Origin: Quercus robur
Taxonomy: Eukaryota > Streptophyta > Magnoliopsida > Fagales > Fagaceae
DNA: 64,000 bases
NCBI RefSeq assembly: GCF_932294415.1
Contig: NC_065535.1
Location: 14,837,282-14,901,281 of the forward strand
Direction of reading: 5' to 3'
In this document: positions 24,264-37,434 of the stretch, piece after piece
Position numbering within the stretch: the first letter of the stretch is position 1
How the letters are laid out: the number at the start of each line of letters is the position of its first letter
Position numbers and translations under genes: made by a program
The notes under the pieces: generated by a model
Database searches by the model: none
The model's input: the letters and a program-made list of their open reading frames with translations, nothing else
What the model was told of the DNA's origin: nothing

Positions 24264-25684
24264 TTGATGGGCCTCACAGCCAAAGCAAAGTACAGGACTA
24301 TTGTGTTTGATCAGTTGGTTGTCACTTTGAGGTTAGTGGTCACAATCTTCAGTTGATATTTTCAGCAATGCACAGCAAGGGATGTAGAAGTTTCAGTTTT
24401 GTTGAGCGAACGAAAATGTTTAGTCTTGAAGTTCAAGCTACTAATATGAATTTTACAAAGTAAGGGACGGTTTGAGAGTTGGAAATTCTGAAATCCCAAG
24501 GAAAAGTCGTGTTATTATTTATATAAAGAACGACGTACAATGAGAGCAATGTTGCAAATGGTGTGCAGATTCTAGAATCTCCTATGCCAATTGATTCTCG
24601 TTGTCTGGTTTAAATGGTTTTCCAGCAGATTTTTTATTCATGTTTGGTCTCCATGAGAAAGAAATTTATACTAAGAGAGCGATGCTGTTCAGGAGTTAGG
24701 AATGCAAGCAAATGCAGAGCATGGCCAGCATCAAAACACCCGAGGACTTGAAGAACATCCCCCCCAACCCCATCCTCTCCTCTCATTTGAGGTTGTAATT
24801 TTTTTCCTTCCTCAGAACCATCAAAAAAATGTTACCTGTATCACGATTGCATCAGTCAAAATACAGAGGATGCGAGTACAGCTTCTAGAATAATTTACTA
24901 TTTTGTTATTGTTTTGTAAATGAAAGAATCAGTAAAAACATTGGTATAAAATGTTATTCTTCATCAGTTGGGGTGGTCACAAATTAACCTCTGTTTTATT
25001 TTGCCATTTTCATTTTCCCGTTATAAATTCAAAAATTGGACTTTTAGTTACTTTTGTTTGTTTACTCTAGCATGTGCCTCAGCAACAAAAATACAAATTA
25101 AATGCAAAGATTAGTTCTCCTATCTTTTATTTGTCCCAAATAAGAATATAAGAAAAATGGAAAAAGATGCAATGATGAAAACTCCTCCCATCGTGGCATT
25201 ATCTATGGTGTTGCATAACTCATCATTGCATCTTTTTTCTCTTTTTTATTTTCAGCTTAGTTCTTGAGAATCGGTGCATTGACATCCATCTTGCATGTGT
25301 TTGTTTGTTTTACGAAAAAATGAAAAAGTCACCCACTTTTTTGAAAACTTTTTCAATTCTCCATAAAATGTTTTTAAAAATAAATGATTAATGTATGTCC
25401 TAAGAGCATACATTAATTGAACCCTATTTTAAAATAGACTTCCCAACATTTTTTCTCCTTTCTTTTTGCCTTGGCAAACCATAAGTTATAATTATGTTCA
25501 GAATGTACCACAAGCCCATGGCAACAATGGTGGTTTAGGTCTTCAAATGAGCTGTGCTACAAAATAAGCAATTGCATTATGGGTTAAGGAATATTTTTGT
25601 TGTATATAGACTGTACTAACTTACATCTTTGTCAAAATTTTAACATAAATCACTATTTTGTGTGCCGCTCATCAACGTAAAATG
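24264..25684. other. Convergent intergenic region of CRP1 and SOL1
   Basis: It holds the 3' ends of both genes. A short hairpin is visible (AAAAAGATGCAATGATGA at about 25160 and TCATCATTGCATCTTTTTTC at about 25220). No ORF is convincing; the small frame at 24702-24893 has no recognisable content. Confidence 0.4.
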
Positions 25685-28600
25685 TCAGAGAGGCATAGCT
25701 GGAAGAACTGGTCGACTAGACTTGCTTTTTGCAATTCTGGAACAGAACATAAATAATAACAATGCTGAGGACAGCAAGAAGAGCCTGAAATACGTTCTCA
25801 TCTCTTGCAGCCCAACATCGAGCACCTCCATCTTTTTCCCATGCCTACTGCTCCTCTGCATCAAATACCCATTGAGATACTCATCGATGGATTCCTCCGT
25901 CTGCATGTTGGGCAAATGCACCTTTGAATGGACTTCACCGAGTTGTTGTGGACCCAATTTGAAAATAGTGAAAAATGCAGCAGACCAGTCATTGAGAACT
26001 CTCTGAAAGCCAAAAAGAAGAAATTGTTAAAGAAATGTGATCCTATTACTCTCATTCTCAATCAACTGCAGACTCCCTCTACTCAAATGAAGGAAGAAAG
26101 AAGATAATCAAAAGCATTGAAAAGACATGGAGCAATCCAAACTAACACACATTGAAGGTAGTGAGGTCAGTGGGATTGAACATTTTAAAGCAGTCTTTGG
26201 ACGAGGCTGCTCCATCTCCATATATCTGTCAGTCAGTGCAAAATGGTAAGGATGTGAATGAGTCAAATTGAAGTAAGCAATTACAGGATGAGAATTCTGA
26301 TTTCATAAACCTCAAATGTGAACGCCATGGGCACCCTTATAATGTCATACATGTAATCCGTTGCTGTCCCATGTGCCAAATACCTAAAATAGAGCAAAGA
26401 CAAACTAATAAAAAGATGTAATTGAACATGTTTAAATGGTAAATTTCCATGTTCCTAATGACTCCTTAGAGTTAAGACCTGATGAACATGAACAACCTTA
26501 TATGATGTGCCATACTGCCATGTACCTAAAATATAAGCTAACATTAAACTAATGGAAAAAAAATCATAATTAACACCTCAAATCTGTTTCCCAATTGGAT
26601 CTTCTAGACTCACTGAATATCAGCACTCTTTAGCTTCAAGACCATGTATTTTGCATTTAATATATGGATGGAAGATAATTGTTCACAATCCTCATAGCCA
26701 GATTCTTGATTCAATCTCTAAGGCCATTGTCTTAGTCAGCATTGAGGTGATTGCTCTACATAAATGAGCATCGAGTCTCCTCTAACTAATGGAATGTTTT
26801 CACGATGATCACTGATCTCAATATAAAGTAATACTAACCCCACGGAGCCTCCACCTGACCCAGTCATGCAACGGTTTTGGCAATGAAGATGGTTCACTTC
26901 TTCAAGCAACAGTTTCATCTGGTGTGAAGAAACTCCATCAGGTGTAGTGTTTCTATGGTCATATGGCATAAAGAGAGCCTGAACAAACAAGCAGCCAAAG
27001 AAGTTAGCTGTATGCAAAAGTATATTGTAAATGATGGCAAAAATTAATTGTACAGGAAAAGAAAAACATTCAAATAGAATCTAAATAATGTATTTCAAAT
27101 TATAGAAAATCAGTACTTCTAATTCATAATTAGGAGGGCCTTGAGTTCCCCCAGACAGCATTGACAATCCAAATTTCCACTAATTGCATCAAACAAGCAC
27201 AATGCCAACTAGGCACAAATGCTGGAAAATTCTTTCATCTATGTAATCATTGATAGGCATATATGACTGGGTTCTGGGAGGGGGAGAAGTAAGAAAAATT
27301 ACGAACTTGACCCTTAACCCATGTGTTATATTTGGTTTTCTTCGGCACAAGGATCATCTTATTTCCTCTCTACAAAACATGATGTCTGTCCTTCTATCTA
27401 AGATACTTTGTGAGCTTTTGTCTTTCCTCAATGGATTTTTAAGACTCATATATTAGGCTGTAAATGAACTGCTCGAGCTCAGCTCAAGGAAAAAACTTTT
27501 TATGTTCATTTATTTAGCAAATTAACCAAGCTCACATTCAGATTTAGGCTCAAATATAAAATGAGCTAAGCTCAAACATAATAATGTGTTCGGGAATAAG
27601 CTCATAAGTGTGAGGCTTGATTTGAGTATATACATAACCTTAAATGTTTTAAATGCATACATATATAAAAATATACTTATAAAAACTTGAGAATGGATTG
27701 TGTTAATTTGTAAATAAGTTTATAAGATATTAATTTATTACTTTTAATTTATTGATAACATAAATAGCTCATTTCACAATAAATATTATATATAATTTTT
27801 AACAATACAAGGTTGGTGAATTTAATTTTTATAGGTTCATAACAAAAAATCATTATATCTAATTAACTCAAATAATATAATTTCAATTATGAATTAGTTA
27901 TTAATTATTACTATATATTTGCGAATGAATAATTTTTTTTTGCTCATGATGTCATTATATATATGGGGAAAGAATAATTTAGTCGAGCAGCTTGTGACAA
28001 AATCAAGCTTAATTGACAAGAAAACGAATCAAACTTGAGCGTGCAATCTAGTTTGGTGATGAGGTCCACCGCTCAGCATGTTTCATATGCAAAAACATGC
28101 AACATCTTAAAGAAGCATTAGGAAAACCAAATCACTCTTTTTCTGGGTAAATCTGAAAATACCTTAACACATTCTTCTTTTTGGATGTGGTTATGGCAGA
28201 TCTGGTGCTCAATCTATATTTTATTGCTGATAAATTTTGCAATCATTGGTTTGGTGGTGAAGGAGGAGATTATAGGAGTATTTGTTGCTTATGTTTCCCT
28301 GGAAGATTTTCATATGGAAAGATCACATTAGGTATGAGAGAGACTTTTAGGGGGAGTGTTACAAAACTGAGCTGACGCAAGTCAAACAATTAATAGGTTA
28401 TTTGAATTGAGCTTCACAAAAATTACAAGCTAGAATCAATATTACTATCAATCCAACCTAACTAGCCCCATTTGAACACTGCTTACATACACGAGCTAGT
28501 TAACAAGCCTATAGAAGCACATCTGTCATCCTAACCAAGACTAATTTTGATCTCAACCGGCTTGTTCGTGTAATGTGGCAGTGTTTGTTAATTTTAAATA

Positions 28601-31294
28601 AAAAAAATTCACGATAACCCTTGCACATGAACCCAGTATCTTCCCACACAATATGTCCTGTCCAAGACATTAAACAAGGCAGAACCAACCAAAACACAGC
28701 CAAGCTAAAGCTGTTTATGAGCCATTATGATAATTTTTTTTTCCTTGAAAGGTGGTAGAGCACAACGAAAATAACAAGAATGTTAAAGACATGAATAGTT
28801 TTCAATTCATTCAATTGTTAGACCCTCTTTTAATGCTATAATCTTGGGTAGACAGTTGATAAATTATTAATATAAAACTTTTTGAAGGCAAAAAGCACTT
28901 GCACAGTCCACAACAGCCAACAGTGAATGTTGGCAGGAACCTCAATAAAACTTACCTCCATTCCAGAGTGCACATTAACCCATACATGTGGATCAAAAGA
29001 TATAGCAAGTTTCCGCATTATTTGAGTTTCCGGCTCACTAAAAGGACCAGTACCAGGATTTTCCTCATACGGATCATAGTCCTGTAATTAAAGAACAAAA
29101 ATGAGAAAAACTATCAAAGGATAGCATAACATTGAGTATAAAATCCTTAAATAATTAAACCTAATGCCTCACCCATAACCCAAAAGTGTAAAAGTGCTGT
29201 CAATCAATTTTAAAAAGGTCCACCTCAGCATATTTACCAAATTAATACATCAACACCAACAAGCTTTAGAGATGTACACAGCATGCGTTACAAAATATAA
29301 AAAATGATAAGAGATGACAAACCTTCTCCTTCTTGCCCCAGTCAACACTCCAATTTCGGTTGAGATCAACCCCTCTCCCTGCCCAAAAATACAAACTTAA
29401 GGATTTCAGTATATTTCCAAGTAGTCATCTAACTTTTGAAGAAAGAAAAGTCAGGAGCATGACCATTTCTCCTCTCACAAAGATCCCCTGCTTCAACAAT
29501 CTTGCGACCATTCACATTTTCCATTGGTACTACCTGACATTTCATAGCATATCAGCATAATAAAATTACCAAAGTTCTGTACAGTATTTCCCCAAAAATA
29601 GCAAAGGCAGTCACATTTCAAACAATTTAATCCTTTGGGTATAAAGGCGTGTCCTTTTATCACTGCAATAACGTTTTGATACAGCTCAGGCATGTCTTTC
29701 TAACTAAATATCAATCTGAGACTTTGTAGAAAAACAACCATAAAGTTTTTACTGATCAACTAAGTTCCAATGATCAATCTAATGTTTGATAAAGTACATA
29801 AACACGACCAACATGGAAGGATATATTCTCCCTGAGCATCTAACTTTGTGACACAGATATTGATACAGCACTGAAAGCCATTCCATTCACTCAGTGAGCT
29901 TGTATATAGGCACCAATGTAGCAAGTTGATAATGTGGATCAAAATCCAAAGCATAATTTCAATTAACTCAGTAGAAGAAAAATGCTCTGGAAATTTAATT
30001 AAAGTTACCTTTATGACAAGCTTGTCAAGGGTACTGTTTAGAGAAGCTGAGTCCACGTTGGGTAGAAACTGCTCTTCACTTAAGATTGACAAAATCCGGA
30101 AAGCAAGTTCAGTTGAAATGAGTTCCCTTCCATGCTGACCAAAACTCTGGAAGACAAGGAATTATCTGTCAAAAACAGCAGCAATTACCGATCTGAGATT
30201 ATCTATCCACTACATGTTGGAAATAAGATTTCCAAAGTACATTCTTTTTATATTTCTGATATCAATAGTTTACGCTTAACAACTGGACAAAATTAATGCC
30301 TAACAAGCAACTGCTTAGTTAAAATCTTGTTAAAGGAGTCCATATGTGATCCAACACTGGCACTTGTGTAGAGAACTTACAAGAAGGATCCGAAACTTTG
30401 AGCTGTCATCATTATCTTTCCTTCCTCTGCAATATGTGACCACTGAGATCTCTGCCTGGTAGCCCTTATTTATAGATTTAATTGTTTCCATCTGTTAAAG
30501 ACATTAATAATCAGAAATTGAAATCAAGCGTTATCACTAACGAAGATAAATCACAACAACCTACAGTGAGTTTATCCGGGTGCCGATGGACCAAACCATT
30601 TATCATCTCCATCAAATCACCACTGCAAAATTCCAAAGAACAAACAAAGAAAATTAAAAATCACCATGATATTTGTTGGATTAGCTATATTCCAAAAGCT
30701 TAAGCTGAAAAAAAAAAGGGCACAGCTAGGCATATTAAACAAATAAATTGGATAAGAGGGATCTAAATTCCAAACCAATAGTTTTTTTTTTTCCTTTCTT
30801 TCTTTCCTTTTATGGGACTAGTTTAGTTAGTTCAGTTGAATATACAAAAAATGAAACAAATTTTTTTCAAAAAAAATTCAAATTCCAGGATCAATTTCTC
30901 AACAACCAAACGGAGCATAAAAAATAATCAAGACCCAGATTGAATTTTCACAGGTTCAACTAAAAAAGAAACAATTTTTGACCTATAAAACCACGTAAGC
31001 TTTACTACAAAGTTGCAAGATTCAAACAAAATATGAACTTTATCAAATCGAAATCACCAATTCCAACAAAACCCATTATTGTCCTACAAATTCCGAAGAA
31101 TCAAAGAGCAGAAATAGAAAATCTGGGCAAAAGGAGAGAAAATAGAGAGTGGGTTTGATAGGGAATTACCTGGAATGGTAGAGATCGCGGTTGATGGGCA
31201 CTAATGGCGGGTGAGTGAGATTGTCATTATCCCCATTAACGAGGAAGAAACTTTGCAGAAAAGCAAAGAAGAAGAGTGAAAGGAAATGACCCAT
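25685..31294 (-). CDS. SOL1: SOL1-like M14 metallocarboxypeptidase (11 exons)
   Basis: Minus-strand exons: 31170-31294, 30565-30622, 30381-30491, 30009-30146, 29464-29533, 29323-29378, 28956-29081, 26839-26978, 26311-26383, 26151-26225 and 25685-26002. They total 1290 nt, 429 residues, with consistent phases. Residues 1-21 form a signal peptide ([12 protein letters not shown]...). Zinc ligands are visible as HGRE (H103, E106) and H224 in WVNVHSGME. The substrate-binding VDLNRNW is at about 171-177, and the catalytic Glu is E299 in FTFEIYGDG. A single membrane segment lies at about 395-412, followed by a short basic tail. This is the layout of carboxypeptidase D-type enzymes. Arabidopsis SOL1 (At1g71696, as I recall) trims the C-terminal Arg from CLE19 proprotein in the endosome. 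All active-site residues are intact. The intron at 26979-28955 carries repeat DNA. Confidence 0.93.
27455..28560. repeat. Repeat DNA in SOL1 intron, possibly hAT-derived
   Basis: The left side (TTAGGCTGTAAATGAACTG then GCTCGAGCTCAGCTCAAGG) resembles the end of plant hAT MITEs with 'GAGCTCGAGCTC' motifs. Related AAGCTTAATTG and GAGCGTGC stretches occur near 28005-28050. The right border and any TSD are unclear. Confidence 0.35.
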
Positions 31295-31921
31295 GTTAAA
31301 AGCAATTGAAGAAGAACAACAAGATTCTTCTGTGTAGCTCGATTTGCTTTCATTTCATTTTTGTTTGCACAAAAAAATGTGACATTTTCGCCTATGTTTG
31401 TTCGGAGCAGTGGAAAAAAAAAAAAAAAATGTAAACAATTATGAAAGAAAGACTTTGCTTTTGGAATTTTGGATGATTGAAAAGGTTAGAGAGAGAATGT
31501 ATGGAACTTCTGACAGTTTTGGTCTACGAAATTGTTCACATTCAACAATGGATTTCTTTTGATAATTGATCCAGTCGGGTTTTTATTTTTTATTTGTTTT
31601 TTTTTCAGATAAATTCGGATTTTAATGGTTGGATTTTTTTTTTGGGGAAAATCAGAGGTGAAATATACCATGTTTCCATTTTGAATAAATGCTGCATTAT
31701 ATTTGCATTTGATTTTTTTTTAACTCTCAAAATAATTTGAAGATACCTCGTTTATATTTTCAAATAAATCATATAAATATAAGGTTATTATTGACTGTTA
31801 TAGGTGGAAAAATTTTTTTAATTAGAATTAATAACAATTTAACACATAAAATTTATTATGAAATTGTTATAGACATACCACTTTTGATCATTAAATAAAT
31901 CATGTAATTAATACTTAAAAA
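31295..31921 (-). promoter_or_regulatory. SOL1 upstream region, AT-rich
   Basis: Expected promoter and leader of the minus-strand SOL1-like gene. It has poly(A)/poly(T) tracts and no recognisable element before the LTR-like sequence at 31922. Confidence 0.3.
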
Positions 31922-34510
31922 TGTATGGTCATCAGGTCGGGGCCCAACCCATTAACCATTGTTAGGCCAGTGACCAAATCAAGGGCTTTGGACTTACTTA
32001 GTAATCAACCTAGCCCACACCGACCATCCGAGTAGATATAAATGGATAGTGCTTTGGGGGAATTGCTTGCTGAGTACCATTCCGCGTTAGGTGCAAGTTT
32101 TAAGAAAATTCTCACAAGGTTCTACTGAATCAGGAATCTTGAACAAAGGTGGGCTCCACATGACAAAGGGGATAAAACATCATTATTGAGACCCCACTAG
32201 AGGTGCACGAGTCTTTTGGGTTAATATTGTAAAATCTGAAATTAATTTGCGTTATAGGTACTATTGAAACTTATTTGGGATTTTGAGGAGAGAGACTGAA
32301 TTTCGGTATCACCATTGCCGAAATTCAGCCAAAAGTATGAGAGAGAAGATGCAAAAGGAGGAAAGAGAAAATGTTGAATTTTGGCAACGTGGATACCGAA
32401 ATTCCTCTGCCCAGTTCTGCTGCTCGAACCTGTCTCCTGTGTGCCCGAGTGTGGAGTGCTCGGAGAAAAAAAAAAAAAAAAGGCAATTATGGTAATGCAA
32501 TTGCCGAAATAGGGGAGAAAAAGAAATTTTTTTTTTTTTTGGTAATTGTGGCCATGGCAATGCCGAAAATGAAAAAAAAAAAAAAAAAAGTGGTTCCGAA
32601 ATATCTGAAAGAGTAAAAAAAAGTGTAATGTCCATAATATTTTTACAACATTTTCACAATAAATCACATGTAATTAGTTATTATGAGTTAAAAAAATTTG
32701 TGGCAAAGTAATTGTGGCAATGGGATTGCCGAAAATGTGAAAAAAAAAAGAAAAAGAAAAAGAATTGTGGCAATGGGATTGCCGAAAATGTGAGGAAAAG
32801 AAAAAAAAAAATTGTGGCAATGGGATTGCCGAAAATGTGAGGAAAAAAAAAAAGTGAATTGTGGCAATATGGGATTGCCGAAAATGTGAAAAAAAAAAAA
32901 AAAAAAAAATTTGGCAATGGGATTACCGAAAATGTGAGGAAAAAAAAAAAAAAAAGGTGGTTCCGAAATCTCTGAAAGAGTAAAAAAAAGTGTAATGTCC
33001 ACAATATTTTTACAACATTTTCATAATAAATCACATGTAATTAGTTATTATGAGTTAAAAAAATTTGTAGCAAAGTAATTGTGGCAATGGGATTGCCGAA
33101 AATGTGGGAAAAAAAAAAAAAAAAAAAGAGAGAGAGAGAATTGTGGCAATGGGATTGCCGAAAATGTGAGGAAAAAAAAAAAAAAAAGAATTGTGGCAAT
33201 GGGATTGCCGAAAATGTGAGGAAAAGAAAAAAAAAAGAATTGTGGCAATAACATTGCCGAAAATGTGAGGAAAAAAAAAAAAAAAGAATTGTGGCAATAA
33301 GATTGCCGAAAATGTGAGGAAAAAAAAAAAGTGGTTCCGAAATCTCTAAAAGAGTAAAAAAAAATGTAATGTCCACAATATTTTTACAACATTTTCACAA
33401 TAAATCACATGTAATTAGTTATTATTAGTTAAAAAAATTTGTGGCAAAGTAATTGTGGCAATGGGATTGCCGAAAATGTGAAAAAAAAAAAGAAAGAAAA
33501 AAAAAAGAGAATTGTGGCAATGGGATTGCCGAAAATGTGAGAAAAAAAAAATTGTGGCAATCCCATTGCCACAATTCTTTTTTTTTTTTTTTTTTTTTTT
33601 TTCCTCACATTTTCGGCAATCCCATTGCCACAATTCTTTTTTTTTTTCTTTTCCTCACATTTTCGGCAATCCCATTGCCACAATTCTTTTTTTTTTTTTT
33701 TTTTTTTTCACATTTTCGGCAATCCCATTGCCACAATTACTTTGCCACAAATTTTTTTAACTCAGAATAACTAATTACATGTGATTTATTGTGAAAATGT
33801 TGTAAAAATATTGTGGACATTACACTTTTTTTTACTCTTTCAGATATTTCGGAACCACTTTTTTTTTTCTTTTTGTCATTTTCGGCATTGCCATGGCCAC
33901 AATTACCAAAAAAAATTTTTTTCTTTTTCTCCCCTATTTCGGCAATTGCATTACCGCAATTGCCTTTTTTTTTTTTTTTTTTTCCTCCGAGCACTCCACA
34001 CTCGGGCACACAGGAGACAGGTTCGGGCAGCAGAACTGGGCAGAGGAATTTCGGTATCCACGTTGCCGAAATTCAACATTTTCTCTTTCCTCCTTTTGCA
34101 TCTTCTCTCTCATACTTTTGGCTGAATTTCGGTAATGGTGATACCGAAATTCAGTCTCTCTCCTCAAAATCCCAAATAAGTTTCAATAGTACCTATAACA
34201 CAAATTAATTTCAGATTTTACAATACTAACCCAAAAGACTCAGAGGTGCACTATAAAAGGGAAATGAAACTATAAAATATTGGGCTTTTTTAAGAGAATA
34301 GAGAGGAACAACCAAAGAGGGATAGAGGGATTCAACTCAGTATTGCTTGGTCCTTCTCAAGAAACACATAAACAAGGTAAAGGATCATTGCTAGATTAGC
34401 TCTTGGGAGCCTTCCCATGGTAGGAAATTTCCTACCCATCCTAACAAGTAATTTGGGACCCCGACCCAAAATTATTGAGTGTCCTAGGTTTAGGTAGCAC
34501 ACATAAGATG
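31922..34510 (+). mobile_element. LTR-like sequence split by a foldback element
   Basis: It starts TGTATGGTCATCAGG and has the GGGCCC-rich left part seen in other LTRs here. The TATA-like TATAAAAGGGAAATG is at 34252-34266. The foldback element 32209-34241 splits it exactly upstream of this box. The right end is near 34510 but is not marked by a clear TSD. No coding region. Fossil. Confidence 0.45.
32209..34241. mobile_element. Foldback MULE-like element with expanded arm
   Basis: The ends are GAGTCTTTTGGGTTA and TAACCCAAAAGACTC, inside a perfect 10-bp TSD AGAGGTGCAC (32199-32208 and 34242-34251). The inverted arms match for about 430 bp from the ends (GAATTTCGG palindromes, GGAGAGAGACTGAATTTC, and so on). 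The left arm then contains three ~370-bp modules starting near 32591, 32959 and 33334. Each module has a unique ~110-bp block (GTAATGTCCA...GAGTTAAAAAAATTTG) and a run of 40-48 bp units built on AATTGTGGCAATGGGATTGC plus poly(A). The right arm has only one module, inverted. The pivot is near 33560. No transposase. The Phe-rich and Lys-rich reading frames across it are products of the poly(A)/poly(T) tracts and not genes. Confidence 0.85.
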
Positions 34511-34850
34511 GTGGATTTTTTTTTTTTTTTTTTTTTTTGGCAAATCAAAGAGAGTGGAATTGAAGATTTATCACTTTTACATGTAATACCCTCTGAGAAT
34601 ATGATGTTACATGTAACAAATACATAACATACTCTCCTTTATTTTTTTCTTTAGTATATCACACATCCTATTGTCTACTAGTCTAAGGAATATTAAAAAT
34701 TTTAGTACATAATATTTTATAAATTAATAATATAATATGTCAAATTTTAAATACAACATATATAATAATTAAAAAAATTTAACTACTATCTTGCTCATAT
34801 GACATGACAGTACTTACATTTTATTATTATGTTAATTTTAATGATCTTAC
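34511..34850. other. AT-rich spacer with poly(T)
   Basis: A run of about 22 T at 34517-34538, then AT-rich DNA. No gene seen. Confidence 0.4.
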
Positions 34851-35569
34851 TGTGTGGATGAGGATCCCTAATCCCATTTAATTGGGATGCCAATACTATT
34901 TCTAAGGATGCATCTCGGATCTCGGGAACGAGTATTGGTTGAACCACGGGGATGAGCACCAGCTAGCTTTGGGGACAAGCATTAACCCTGAGAAGTACAT
35001 GAAGTTAAAATATCACAGAATGACTAAAGTAGACTTGGCACAGGTTATGAGGAGGGTGAGAAGAGAAGGGAGTGGAAGCTATCCCCTCCGCATTAAATGC
35101 GAGACAACTACTTCTCTGGCCACATTAATGAGGAAATGGCCATGAACAGTGGTGATACAGCTTAGATTGTAAGATAGAAGCTAACCTGTATGTTCTGGAT
35201 GGGACAAAAGTCCTAAGAATGCAATCTCAACCCTCCAAATGTAGCGTGAAGATAATTGGTGAGTAAATATAAAAGGGAGATGAAGATCCTTAGAGGGGGG
35301 TAGAGAAAAAGAAAAGAAAAGAATTTGTAAAGGAGAGAAAGCAAGAACATTGATATATAAAAAGATATTCCTCAGGTGGACTAAGGATCCCTTTCTTCTT
35401 GATAATTGTGTGTTCCTAGTTTTTTACTTGGCATCTCTTTTCATTGTACTTAATTTTATCTTACCAAGTAGTCAATATCCTACCCATTTCTCTAACAAAT
35501 TCATTGTATTGGCCTCTTTGGGCCATCAGCTGGTCGTTCTTGGGCCTTAGATCTGTTTGCATCCTTGCA
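34851..35569 (+). mobile_element. Solo LTR, TSD CTTAC/CTTGC
   Basis: It begins TGTGTGGATGAGG and ends TTGCATCCTTGCA. Five-base flanks CTTAC (34846-34850) and CTTGC (35570-35574) differ at one site. It contains 'GCATTAAATGCGAGACAACT' and a TATA-like 'AAATATAAAAGGGAG' at about 35266, as in kin LTRs. No internal region. Fossil. Confidence 0.65.
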
Positions 35570-35670
35570 CTTGCTTATAGTAAATTGGTAGTATCTTGAG
35601 TACTTTTTTTAGGCGAATTGCAAACATCTCTTGAGATTTCTTTCAAAACGCTCCTTGTAATTACTGAGTG

Positions 35671-35910
35671 AGTTAGGGTCTGTTTAAAATTCGCTTATTT
35701 TGTTGAAATTGAAAAAATTTTGTTGAAATTGAAAAAATTTTGTTGAAAATACTGTAAATAAAGGTAAAAGTTAGCTGAAATAGTATAATAGGACTCATGA
35801 ATAGTATCAAAAAGTGCAGTGGGATTCATGAATAATAGCAAAAATAAACTGAATAGTAAAATAAGTTGATAAAAAATAAGTTATCTAAACGCAATCTTAA
35901 TCGAATAGTA
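35671..35910. mobile_element. MITE, probably hAT-type
   Basis: The ends are related in inverted orientation: GTCTGTTTAAAATTCGCTTA on the left and TAAGTTATCTAAACGCAATC on the right. A duplicated AAATTTTGTTGAAATTG unit lies inside. No TSD could be fixed. Confidence 0.5.
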
Positions 35911-37060
35911 CTACATAAGGATTTGGGCGACCTCAATTCAAGAAAAATGACATAATTTGACCCTTCTATTTCAATTGTGTTTAGCATCAACATTAGTTGT
36001 TCAAAAAATTTAGCCATTTGGCACCAAAAAAAAAAAAAAACTATTTTATCAATTTTACCACTTTAATTTATAAAATACCCAACAAAAATGGTTTTATTTT
36101 AGCATTCAACATAATAAAATAATATATCTACTATAATAAACAACAACTACCACCATTAACGTAATAAAATAATATAACTTTTAATAAAATATTATTTTTT
36201 AAACCATCTTAGCTAGCCATCTTTGGCAATGCACTGAATAGCCAAATTTGTTGGCCTTCCCTCCAGCATTGCAACATGCTTTTTAGTATTGGTGGTGCTA
36301 AAAATAGCAATATGGTTTTTTAGCACCATCAATACTAATGCTTTTATAAGTAACTAAAAGTGGTCGTGTGCATTTGAGTGATTACATTTTTTATTAAGAA
36401 GATTTTTTTTTTTGGAGGAAATATTAAGAAGAAATTTGAGTGATCACTTTATTATACAAAATTCATTATTAATAAAAATACGATTAAATATCTATTTTTT
36501 ATATATAAGATTAAATATCTATTTTAAAATTTAATAAAGTAAAAAATATATTTAATTTTTAAATATATATATATATCATATATCATATAACATATCATAT
36601 ATTATATAATAAAAGTCGGATTTAGAAATTATGGATGCACAAGACTTGTTTAATTATTAAGTTGTTGCATCAAATTACATAAATTTTTTAGACAAAAACA
36701 ACAGTTTAATTGTTATCAACAGTTTAAATATTTTTTAGATAGACACAAAAACTTTTCCTCTTAATTGTTAATGTAGTTTAATTAAACTTTTGCTACCTAT
36801 GTACAGTTTGAAAGATATACAAAATTTTGTAAACTCATTCATTATATTTTTGAAAAAAATTTGTACCGTTTCTCTGTCTTAGAAACCTATATCAATCAGG
36901 TTAGGTTTCATCTACTTTGAATGGGAGAAAATCATTATCTTAAAAGAAGTTTGACATGAAAAAATAATAACATAATTTGACCCAAAACAGATGTTAGTGT
37001 GTGTATGCATGCTGTGTCATATACAGAACAGGACAACAAACCCGTATGTTTTTTTAAGGC
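35911..37060. other. AT-rich gene-free stretch
   Basis: Low-complexity AT DNA, including an (AT)n/(ATATC)n patch at 36560-36610. That patch is followed by ATTATATAATAAAAGTCGGA, which resembles a Helitron 5' end, but no matching 3' end was found. No gene seen. Confidence 0.4.
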
Positions 37061-37330
37061 AATTTGTAAAACCCAAATTTTCACTTCATGAAATGGGCTC
37101 AAAGACCCCAACTATTCTTCACTTCACAGAATTGGCTCAATAGCCCAGATCTTCTCCACTTCACGAATTGTACTTGAAAGCTTGTGATTCTTGGCCCAAT
37201 TTGAAAATCATGAAGATTTTTGGGCAAATACCCATTATTATAGTTTTAGTGATTTTCAGTTTTCCTAGGCCTTTAGATTGTCTTGGCCCAAAATCTAATA
37301 TTTTTATTTTCGCTTAAAATCTTACTCTTT
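37061..37330. repeat. Dispersed repeat, second copy at 59136-59440
   Basis: Shared blocks include GCCCAGATCTTCTCCAC, CCCAATTTGAAAATC and TTGGCCCAAAATCTAATATT. In the copy near 59.3 kb this passes directly into TTATTGATGTGGCACGAG. Here that continuation is found 2.2 kb away at about 39568, after a hAT element and a solo LTR. Confidence 0.75.
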
Positions 37331-37434
37331 GTTTATTTTGACATTAACACTTTTTTACAAAATAATAAAAAATCATTTTCCAAAAAGCATTTTTAAGAAA
37401 CCTATCTCATTTTTCTATATTTGGTAGCAATCTT

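Noticed and set aside
32242-34208. Many Phe-rich and Lys-rich reading frames on both strands
   Set aside because: They translate the poly(A)/poly(T) tracts and the tandem units of the foldback element. No domain, and mirror copies exist on the opposite strand.
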